A stretch of 64,000 bases of DNA from Spinellus fusiger (taxonomy: Eukaryota; Mucoromycota; Mucoromycetes; Mucorales; Phycomycetaceae), in NCBI GenBank assembly GCA_025094145.1, contig JALLLS010000028.1:62001-126000 (forward strand). The letters run 5' to 3'. Of the stretch, positions 34,203 through 42,561 are shown one piece after another; position 1 is the first letter of the stretch; every line of letters begins with the position of its first letter. Both the position numbers and the translations under genes were made by a program. The notes beneath the pieces are model-generated. The model worked only from the letters and a program-made list of their open reading frames with translations, made no database searches and was not told the DNA's origin.

Positions 34203-36227
34203 ATGACTCCACCCTTCTCTCATATTCTACAACGCTCACGACTGGTGCTCTCCAAACTCAACCACCAGAAAAGACAGTCCACCTTCCTCACCCACCACCC
34301 CTCCACCACCAGCCTACCTCTTCCCGTGAACCTGGACAGACCCACCTCCACCGACCCCTCGAGTCATCATCTGTTCAAACTAGCCAACTGCCACCTGTTT
34401 GGACGCAAGGGATTCCCAAAATCACCCTCCACCGCCCTTGTCTACTACCACAAAGCAGCTGCTCTGGGATACGTCCAGGCCGAAAGTGTCCTCGGCTTCT
34501 GCTATGAATTCGGATTTGGCGTCACCAAAGATTTCCTTGTCGCCGAACACCACTACCTGGAAGCCGCCAAATCACTCGACGGTCTGGCCATGGCACGACT
34601 CGCCTTTCTCCGCAAATACGGTCGTCCCAATGTCAAGATAGACCGGGTAGAGGCAGAGGCATGGACAGAGCGAGTCAGACACTGTCCTAATGCTGTGGCA
34701 TGGATTGTGGAGGCAGCCACCATGGACGGCGATGCTGCAGCCCAGTATGCCCTCGGGGTCTGCTACCATGATGGTGTAGGCATGCCCAAGGACGACCATG
34801 CTGCCTTTCGATGGTACAAGGCCAGTGCAGAACAAGGCAATGCCCGTGGACAGGGGATTCTAGGCTACTGCTATGGCGAGGGCTTTGGTGTCGACAAGGA
34901 TGAGGTGGAGGCCATGAAGTGGTATCGACTGGCGGCCATCCAAGGCGAGACAGTCGCCATCTACAATGTCGGCTACTGCTACGAGGACGGCATTGGTGTG
35001 GAGAAGAATGTGCAGGAGGCCGTGAAATGGTATCGACTGTCGGCTGAACAGGGAAATGCATTTGCCCAGAACTCGTTGGGCTACTGCTACGAGGATGGCA
35101 TTGGTGTGGATCAGGATTTCCAGCAGGCAGCGATGTGGTATAAGCAGTCGGCTGAGCAGGGCTATCCATGGGCAGAGTGCAATCTAGGCTACTGCTACCA
35201 GAACGGCATTGGTGTGGACAAGGACGATGCGTTGGGGGCACACTGGTACCGTCGGGCTGCTCTCCAAAGCCATGCACGAGCACAGCACAATCTAGGCTTC
35301 TGCTATCAGAACGGCATTGGTGTGCTAAAGAACGAACAGGAGGCTGTGAAATGGTACAGAAGATCGGCTGAGCGGGGGAACATCTTTGCCTACCATTCTC
35401 TTGGGTATTGCTACCAGAACGGCATTGGTGTGGCGGTCAATGAGCAGGCTGCTGTGTTCTGGTACTATCTGAGTGCAGAAGAAAACCACGCACCCGCCCA
35501 ACTCTCTCTTGGCTACTGCTACAGAAACGGCATTGGTGTGCTGAAGAAGGAGCGAGAGGCTGTGAAATGGTTCCGTCGATCTGCAGAACAGGGCAATGCA
35601 CTGGCACAGAACTCGCTTGGCTTCTGCTTTGAGGAGGGACTGGGAGTAAAGAAGGACAGTGCAAGAGCAGTGTACTGGTACCACAAGTCAGCACGCCAGA
35701 ACAATCCCTGGGCTCAATGCAATCTTGGCTTCTGTTTTGCCAATGGGATTGGTGTGAAAAAGGACAGCACCAAGGCTGTGTACTGGTATCGACAGGCCGC
35801 TGCCCAGAACCATGCGCGTGCTCAGGACAAACTCGGTCTTCATCTTCAAGCAGGCCTTGGTGTGGACCGTGACTTGGAAGGAGCCTTTGCCATGTTTAAG
35901 AGGGCAGCAGAACAGGACCACATTGCTGCCCAATTCCATCTTGCCAACTGCTATGAAAAGGGGCTGGGCTGCACCATGGATCTACGCCAAGCAACTCTTT
36001 GGTTTGAGAGAGCCGCCATGGGTAAGTTCTTTCTTTGCTGCCAATGCACGTCACTCACTCACTGTTTTTTATTAGCGGGATGTCGTAGTTCTCATGAACG
36101 CCTTCGACGCCTGTTGGTACGTGTGTGTCTGTTTTCCCCTGATTCGAGTGCGCTGTCCTCCACTGCCAGTGAAGAAGATCTCACCTGTTCAGGGTTTATT
36201 CTTGGACACAGTGCGCCGGCCGCCTAA
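34203..36227 (+). CDS. Sel1-like repeat (SLR) protein
   Basis: ATG at 34203. Exons 34203-36021 and 36076-36227 flank a 54-nt intron (GTAAGT/TTAG) whose length is a multiple of three and which contains no stop, so retention would add 18 residues. The spliced protein has 656 residues. From about residue 60 to 610 it carries at least 13 Sel1 repeats with the unit LGYCYxxGIGVxKDxxEAVKWYR-SAEQG, several nearly identical. SLR proteins are adaptors; fungal examples include chitin-synthase activators and ERAD Hrd3, but no additional domain or signal peptide fixes the role here. The basic, Ser/Thr-rich first 35 residues could be a mitochondrial presequence (inference). The gene is noticeably more GC-rich than its neighbours and creates long antisense frames. 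Confidence 0.9.
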   Translation: MTPPFSHILQRSRLVLSKLNHQKRQSTFLTHHPSTTSLPLPVNLDRPTSTDPSSHHLFKLANCHLFGRKGFPKSPSTALVYYHKAAALGYVQAESVLGFCYEFGFGVTKDFLVAEHHYLEAAKSLDGLAMARLAFLRKYGRPNVKIDRVEAEAWTERVRHCPNAVAWIVEAATMDGDAAAQYALGVCYHDGVGMPKDDHAAFRWYKASAEQGNARGQGILGYCYGEGFGVDKDEVEAMKWYRLAAIQGETVAIYNVGYCYEDGIGVEKNVQEAVKWYRLSAEQGNAFAQNSLGYCYEDGIGVDQDFQQAAMWYKQSAEQGYPWAECNLGYCYQNGIGVDKDDALGAHWYRRAALQSHARAQHNLGFCYQNGIGVLKNEQEAVKWYRRSAERGNIFAYHSLGYCYQNGIGVAVNEQAAVFWYYLSAEENHAPAQLSLGYCYRNGIGVLKKEREAVKWFRRSAEQGNALAQNSLGFCFEEGLGVKKDSARAVYWYHKSARQNNPWAQCNLGFCFANGIGVKKDSTKAVYWYRQAAAQNHARAQDKLGLHLQAGLGVDRDLEGAFAMFKRAAEQDHIAAQFHLANCYEKGLGCTMDLRQATLWFERAAMGKFFLCCQCTSLTHCFLLAGCRSSHERLRRLLVRVCLFSPDSSALSSTASEEDLTCSGFILGHSAPAA

Positions 36228-36747
36228 TTTTCCTCTTTTTTTTTTTTCTATTTCCCTCTTTCTTTTCTATTTCCCTGTAACCTGTCATTTTGTCTGTCAT
36301 TTTGTCTGTCTTTCTTTATTTATTCTGTGCGTGTTTGATTCTTTTTTCCCCTGTTGCCCTGTTGCCCTGTTGCCTTGTTTATTGTTTTCTGTCTTGTCTT
36401 GCTTTGTTTTCTGTTTGTTTGTTTGTTTGTTTTCTGTTTGTTTTCTGTTTGTTTTCTGTTTGTTTTCTGTTTGTTTGTTTTTTTCTGTCTGTCTTTAGTG
36501 TTGACTCTAATAAAAATAAACTCTTTTGGTCACTTTGTTTGCTCTCTTCTCTTCTATCCTATTCTGCCCTGTCTTTGTAGGCAGAGAATCACGTGGAAAT
36601 GGCAGAATCAACTGAGATACTTACTGAATTAATGAATCGATGCATCAGTGGATGAATAAACCAACCGCCCCACTTTCCTCCCCTTTCTCTTTACAGCTAC
36701 TCTCTCTCTTTGCTCTGTTCGATTGATTCATACTGATTGGTTGGTTC
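36228..36747. other. Intergenic with T-rich repeats
   Basis: Downstream of the Sel1 gene. Contains reiterated TTGCCCTG (36352-36378) and TTTCTGTTTG units (36400-36490). No gene supported. Confidence 0.5.
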
Positions 36748-37335
36748 ATGACTCGCCACTCTATGGCTTCAGAAGCCTCTTCCTCTCCTAAAGATCAAAA
36801 CCAGTCACCGGCAATGCAGAAACAACGAAGACCCATTGAACGGCCTATAAGAACAGTGTCCCATGACAATGAACGGCCTCCTTCTCACTGTGCATTTGTC
36901 TTGGGCCACTGCAAATCCCTATGCACTGCCTTTGTTCATTTTGCCCTTAAACACAACAATCTTGTTCTACTGCTTAATCTTGCTCATCATGTATGGAACA
37001 CACGCACTCTGTTGGCCACTCTGCCCCTGAACACACCACCCACCCATGTCTTGGGAGCCTCTCTTACTACAGCCCACATGCGCACCCTGGGGGCTATGCA
37101 TCTGGCCTTTGCTGCTCTTGCTGCCATGAGTCTGCAGGAACAACACCGGTCGACCCAACGCTCCACTCTCCTTGTGCTTACTATGGCAGCTATGGGACAG
37201 GCATGGAGCTATATGTCCCTAGCACGGTCTTATAGGGTGGCATTGTATCAACAGCACAGACAGGGATTGTTCAATAGTCTTGTATGTGTTATGAGTGCTG
37301 TTGCTTTTTACCAGACAGGGAGAGCCACACACTAG
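36748..37335 (+). CDS. Putative multi-pass membrane protein, unknown family
   Basis: A single-exon open frame of 195 residues from ATG 36748; ATG 36763 is an alternative start. The first 60 residues are polar and basic. After that, hydrophobic stretches occur around residues 75-95 (NNLVLLLNLAHHV), 115-130 (LGAMHLAFAALAAMSL), 143-160 (LLVLTMAAMGQAWSYMSL) and 177-190 (LVCVMSAVAFYQTG), suggesting four helices. No family is recognised. It follows the Sel1 gene on the same strand by 520 bp but there is no evidence of co-expression. Codon use looks genuine and no intron is required. Confidence 0.6.
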   Translation: MTRHSMASEASSSPKDQNQSPAMQKQRRPIERPIRTVSHDNERPPSHCAFVLGHCKSLCTAFVHFALKHNNLVLLLNLAHHVWNTRTLLATLPLNTPPTHVLGASLTTAHMRTLGAMHLAFAALAAMSLQEQHRSTQRSTLLVLTMAAMGQAWSYMSLARSYRVALYQQHRQGLFNSLVCVMSAVAFYQTGRATH

Positions 37336-37797
37336 ATAGGGTCATGTGTGGGTGGGAGGCTCTGTAGAACAACCCTAGCAGTTCTATTGTTATTGTTACT
37401 ATTGTTATTGTTACTATTCTTCATGCCATTAAAGGAGTGTGCTTGTGACCCCTTGTAGATGGGTTGAGGGTGTTGGCTCTCTTGTGCGGTAGACACACCA
37501 ATAAGAAGGAAGGAAGGAAGGAAGCCCACCACTACAGAAAGATAAGGCACCCCATAAAGAAAGTCACTACGACAGAAGATTGAGTTGGACCCTTTAAACA
37601 GCACTCATAGTCATAGCATTCATAATAATAAAATACTAGGCTGTTGTTATTCTAAGCTGATCAATACACTATAATAATATGCATTCATCCCACTCCATAC
37701 AAGTGATATCGATCCATAACAACAATAACAGTCACACCCAGTCCAATAAGCAGGATCCACTGAACTACTGTGCTATCTCTTTTTTCTTCCTTTATTA
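37336..37797. other. Intergenic
   Basis: A 460-bp region with TATTGT and GGAA short repeats (37385-37420, 37507-37525). It ends at the TA target site of the Tc1-like element. Confidence 0.5.
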
Positions 37798-39001
37798 CAG
37801 CCACACAACATTAGAAAGTATACGACTCCCTAATTTATACAATTTTAATCATAATTCTTCTTTTCACCACAGAATCACATTCCATTAAACAATTTTAAAT
37901 GTAAAACGCAGAATTATCAGCTAGAAACTATAGAGTTTATAATAATATTAAAGAGAGTACTGGGGTGTTTATTGGCTTAAAAAGAAGAATACTCCATGGG
38001 TAGCATTCCAAAGGTTATTGGCATTAACAAGACTACTGGTGTACTGAAAAGAAAAGAAAGAAAGGAAACTCAATGAGAGAGACCTCAGACAACTTGAGGC
38101 CATTCTAATAGGCAACTCATTTGCCTTCTATAACTACATGAATTTGGAATTTAAAGCACATGAGATAATCATCTGTAGAGCAACATTCATCGTATATATA
38201 CACCAGATTGGGTCTGATTATTATTTTAAAGCACACAAGCCAGGGTTTGAAGTAGAAGGTTACCAGGGAGGAACCAGAGTGATTCTAAAGATCAGAGAGA
38301 GAGATAAGGCTGTTCATAGTGTACCTACAACCAAATGAGGAGAAAGGTAGCCTAATGATCTGGAGATGTTTCTGGGCGGGTGGATTTGGGTCTTTTGGGC
38401 CTTTGGTCTTTATTGATGGCAGTGTAAATTAGGACGTGTATGTCAACATTTTGGCAGAAAGCTTTCTGCCATGGTTCATTGAATTGAATGAGAAAGAGAA
38501 CATGGACTTTATATTCCAAGAAGATGGGGCTAGCTGCCATACAGGTGGCTATACAACATGGTGGAAAAGAGACACATCAAATTTAGAGCTTTGATTACTG
38601 GCCTGCCCAAAGTCCTGATCTCAACCCCATCGAACATCTCTAGAGCTGTCTTGATAAGCTTATTGATAACAAGAGGGCCGGTATCAAAAATATCGATGAG
38701 CTCAAGACAGCTTTAGAAGAAGATTGGGGAAATATCCACGTTGATCTTGCCGAACGTTTAGTTGGCTCAATGAAGGATCGCTGCCAGGCAGTTATTGATG
38801 CCAAAGGTGGCCCAACAAAATATTAAATAAAAACTTTTATAAATATACATTACTATAAACAATATGTTAAACTAACTTTGTGTTGAATTTGAAGTCATTA
38901 GTATGTGTTTTGAGGTCGTAACATTTATATCCGTAAAGCATGTTTTTTTTTCAGGATTTCAAAAAAAGAGAAATCGTACCCTTTCTAATGTTGTGTGACT
39001 G
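37798..39001 (+). mobile_element. Tc1-like DNA transposon, inactive (1.2 kb)
   Basis: Terminal inverted repeats of about 30 bp: the left end starts CAGCCACACAACATTAGAAA and the right end is the inverse of CAGTCACACAACATTAGAAA. Both are followed by similar GTATACGA / GGGTACGA blocks and flanked by TA (37796-37797 and 39002-39003). The interior carries a decayed transposase (see 38138-38826). Size, ends and TA duplication are those of Tc1/mariner elements. Confidence 0.9.
38138..38826 (+). pseudogene. Tc1-like transposase, degenerate
   Basis: Recognisable pieces of a Tc1 DDE transposase appear in changing frames with stops. They include a GYQGGTRV block (family GG-SVMVWG), a QEDGA-CH segment, ThrTrpTrpLysArgAsp, then WPAQSPDLNPIEHL around 38597-38640, and a C-terminus reading LDKLIDNKRAG ... 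GGPTKY to a stop at 38826. DLNPIE is the last catalytic region of Tc1 transposases. The N-terminal helix-turn-helix part is missing or unreadable between 37830 and 38130. Many stops make activity impossible. Confidence 0.85.
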
Positions 39002-40640
39002 TACATACATCCAGTACTAAACACCAGCTACTCCTCTGTTGGTAAAGAAGGCAATAGACTCTGATGTTACCAGTTAGTTGTGGCTGCTGTGAATATAGTA
39101 GGATGAATCCATACGCATAGACAGATATGGGTTTCATAGCAGAGCTTTAATCATAACAGAAGATCCCAAAAGGAGGATCCTTCTTATCCTAGACACCCAA
39201 AGATTTTTCTGGCTCTTAATCAGTGACACAATCATCCCTTTACGTCCGAAAATATTTTGCCCCTTTATGTATCTGTGTTTAAAATCAAAAGGTCCGCAGA
39301 TATCCAAATTATTATTTCCTTTTGTAGTATACATCAATATCAAATTGTATTATCAATAAAATATATTGTTTATGAATAAAATTGTTTATTGTAATAGTAT
39401 AGCTAATAGTATAGCTATACTATATAGCTACTGCCCAAGTGCATTCCCTCAGCAATAGAATCTATACCCTAAAATCTTTGTGTTTTATCCTTGGGAGATA
39501 GATAACTATGCTCAGGAGTATACCCTAGACATTATTGACCTTGTAGAAGACTACTTGGGACTGACTTGAAAGGAGTCTTTACTTGTCTAATAATACATTG
39601 AGTGTCTTGTGGAATACAATGAGCTTAGGCCCAGATGAAGACACTGCTTACCTTTTTATCACTAGAATAGCCTTTGGTAGTGTCTATCATCTCCTTCTAT
39701 TGTTTCTCTTTGTTAATAATAGCACATTACCTTGCTCAGATATGCTCATCTTGACGAGTATTTGAGTGTTAGGTTGTATGTGCAGTGTGGGAAATAACAA
39801 AAGGAGGGGATTATCAAAACAAATAATAACGTTTTATCTATTATTTTAGTGATGTATACACTAGCCTCCATTCATAAGATTCACAAGTCAACCAATTCAC
39901 ACTCTATTTGCCTTGAGCCTAAAGTCCAGTATTAGAAATAATATCTTGTTTTCACTAAGTACTATTGTTAATACCAGTTACAATGAGATAGTTGTTGAAG
40001 TGATTATGACTATTGAGTCAATGTTTATACTAGTTTGCTGTTTCTTTCTTTTTTTACTATGAATTTAATGAGATGTTATTATCGTATAGCTTTGATCCTT
40101 ATAGCTTAAATAGATATGCATATAACTAGACCCAAAATCTATACTATGTAACTTTGTAAAATATATCTTTTATTCTGCAATAAAGGGCACTGTGGTTATC
40201 GATAGGACCCTAGAGAGATGGATCTGTAGTTGTTTGGCCTCTAGCAGGGACTACGAAATAGAGTATTAGTACAAAGGCTAGTCTAGGGAAATCAAAGAGG
40301 GTACATGAACAGGAACACAACATACAATTTGAATACAACGGGTAACTAGGCAACTGTTCTTTAAGCAATTCTTTTCATTTTAAAATGTTGTTGTAGTCTG
40401 CATTACTTTGGTAGTTCTGATTAAGCAAATGACTTGTGAAATTTAGTTTTGTTCTCTTCTGCTTGAATATAAATACCTGCTAATTACACTATCTGTTGCT
40501 CTTCATAACTTCTACCCTCTTTAACTTGTTTGCCTTTGTCTGGCATATAAACCATCAGTTGTGATCTGGTGAGTGTATGTTTATTATGTCTTACATGTTA
40601 GTCAGTTTCTATTGTATGTTCTTTTACTATAATAAGCCCA

Positions 40641-41231
40641 GTGAGTCCATTACAAAGGCAAAGGCAAGAAGAAGGTGCCAGTGCAAGGGTAATACGACAC
40701 ACACATAGAGAGTATATTAATGCATCTCGAACTCATTATTTTTACTATTATTTTATTATTGAAAAGGGGTATTGGCACCTAAAAGGATTGGAGTATGATC
40801 CTGCCAAACTGCCAGTTGTTGCTTATGGCACAGGAGTAAAGGTAAAAGATGCTGCCAAGTTTAAAGGTCATTGTGTTGGTTTGACAAGAGTGTTATATCA
40901 ATCATTGAAAAAAGAGACAAAAAGATCTCCATCTTTTTGTGGTTGATGTTGATAAATTTCGAACATCGAGAGTAAACATGATTGACCTCTCACCCAATAT
41001 GAAAGGCTCTTCTAACAGTTACTTTGTTTTATTTTTGTTCTCAAGATCTGCCACACTTATAACACAAATAATCTCACTGAGGTATTAGTGAATTTCAACA
41101 GTATCCATGCTTGCCAAAGTTGTGGAATTGTTTGGAACAGAGATGTGAATGCATCAAAGAATATCTATACAATTTCAGAAGAGTGTTTAAAGGGTCTCCA
41201 TCGACCAGCTCCATTCTGTAGAAAAGAATAG
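40641..41231 (+). pseudogene. Fanzor (TnpB-like) nuclease remnant (copy C)
   Basis: The best-preserved reading. The 101-codon exon-like frame (40641-40946) begins with GTG, not ATG, after a probable acceptor (ATAAG at 40632). It contains VVAYGTGVKVK, KFKGHCVGLTRVLYQSLKK and then loses frame at TCTTTTTGTGG. VVDVDKFRTS follows in another frame. A probable intron (about 41020-41045, acceptor CTCAAG) leads to a clean last exon with NFNSIHACQSCGIVWNRDVN and a stop at 41231. WNRDVN supplies the third RuvC acidic residue and CQSC half of the zinc ribbon. Whatever lies upstream (guide-binding N-terminus, first RuvC Asp) is not readable. Confidence 0.78.
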
Positions 41232-41447
41232 ATATTCTTATTCATATTCATATTTTATTATATCGCCACATCGAAAGTGGTTTCCTCCAGAATTTAGATA
41301 TTTACAGGTAAATCTACATAATAATCTTTATCTGTTTAAAAACTAACATGAATACATCTCTATTTTTGCTCCTTTTCAAATCGATGTCATTTCTTAAACA
41401 ATTGTATTTCGACTATTTCCTTTTATATCCTAAAATCTCTTGGTGTG
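41232..41447 (+). ncRNA. Candidate guide-RNA-like 3' region of element C (speculative)
   Basis: In Fanzor and TnpB systems the guide RNA usually derives from the end of the element overlapping or following the nuclease gene. Here the roughly 215 bp between the stop and the terminal repeat are conserved with element A, and in part with B, despite having no reading frame. They contain small hairpin-forming stretches such as CCACATCGAAAGTGG (about 41268-41282). This is inference only; no transcript is known. Confidence 0.2.
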
Positions 41448-41733
41448 TAGACAATGGACATCCGGCTAAAAGGTTAGGCGTACGTCGGACTCTATTCTCT
41501 TCTTTGGTCTCTTATTTGCTATCACCATCTCCCTGTTGGAAGAAAATAAATGTACGCTGATGCCCTATGTTACTACTAGATAGTGGTACGGTTTAACTGA
41601 TAGCCGGCTCATCCTTTAGTCGTAGAAGAGTCTCTCCTGCTTATTCATCCTAAAGGCCGAAAAAAAGTATAAAAGACACTGCTATATGTGCTATTATTTG
41701 TAGTATTACTTATCAGTGCTATTGTTATCCATC

Positions 41734-42027
41734 ATGGGCTTCTTCCTAAAAACATCTCCCTTCTTACATAAATTCCACAAACAGGAGTCACATAAAAATC
41801 AGACACAAGCACACGTCCAAGCACCAGAGCATACTGAACATAGTCTTTCTTCTATTCCATGGAGTGCATTCTCCACTCAGGCGTTGTCCATTCAGCATCA
41901 AAAGTACATCAATGACCCAATGCGCACTACAAACTGTCCATCGATTGTTGGCCGTGATATTGATCCGATGAGTGTTGGGCGGTATCATTCCAGAGTGGAA
42001 TATGACGTGACAAATACAGGAGCCTAA
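41734..42027 (+). CDS. Hypothetical 97-residue protein
   Basis: An ATG at 41734 opens a 97-residue frame ending at 42027. It is His/Gln/Ser-rich and reads like a small soluble protein (for example IPWSAFSTQALSIQHQKYIN, SIVGRDIDPMSVGRYHSRVE). No family, membrane segment or signal peptide is apparent. It lies between element C and UBA2, and codon use is balanced, which favours a real gene over chance. Confidence 0.5.
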   Translation: MGFFLKTSPFLHKFHKQESHKNQTQAHVQAPEHTEHSLSSIPWSAFSTQALSIQHQKYINDPMRTTNCPSIVGRDIDPMSVGRYHSRVEYDVTNTGA

Positions 42028-42561
42028 GCAGAAGTCCTTATCCAATCCAATGGGTTTCTCTCTCTCTCTCTCTCTTTCACATGGAAATACCATTGTGTCT
42101 GCCTATGCCTCCATTTCTATAGAAAACACATTCACAAACACCATATCTATACCATCCATATCATTATTTAGTGTCTACCTTTATCATCATTATCATTATT
42201 ATCATTATCATCCTAATAAACCATACACTATCATCTATCTACTTGATCCATTGATTCCTTCTTTTTCTTCTGGCTGAACAAGTGGACATGGACCCCTCTT
42301 CAGTAAATATATTTCAACACCCGACATGACCCGATATTCCTCCGACATTCTCCCATGTCAAGGATTTGTTCTGCATCAGTGTCAGTACTGATGAAGGAGA
42401 ATAAAAATATAAACTCAACTGAAATCTCCGTCCCTCCCCTGTTTCCCTTTTCCTCCAGCAATAGAAGATAGGAAACACCTGTTAAAATGTATTACGTCAC
42501 AACAAAGCACGTGAATGAAAGTCATGTCGGAAAGCACTCTTTCATGACACACCGTTTCGTC

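Larger units (their letters stand above)
39192..41447 (+). mobile_element. Element C: 2.26-kb copy of the Fanzor-carrying TIR element
   Basis: The left end GACACCCAAAGATTTTTCTG and the right end, inverse of CACACCAAGAGATTTTAGGA, are flanked by TA (39190-39191 and 41448-41449). It is opposite in orientation to A and B. The block 39360-39770 matches 6290-6770 of A, 40070-40190 matches 5640-5770, and 40400-41420 matches 4390-5450. It starts only 190 bp after the dead Tc1 element. The left terminus is more diverged than the right and resembles the detached repeat at 7276-7311. Confidence 0.8.

Noticed and set aside
34572..35939. Several antisense frames opposite the Sel1-repeat gene
   Set aside because: They follow the repeat period and have no family features; the sense strand encodes clear Sel1 units.
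36094..36632. Phe/Leu/Cys-rich frames downstream of the Sel1 gene
   Set aside because: Derived from TTTCTGTTTG and TTGCCCTG repeats in the 3' region.
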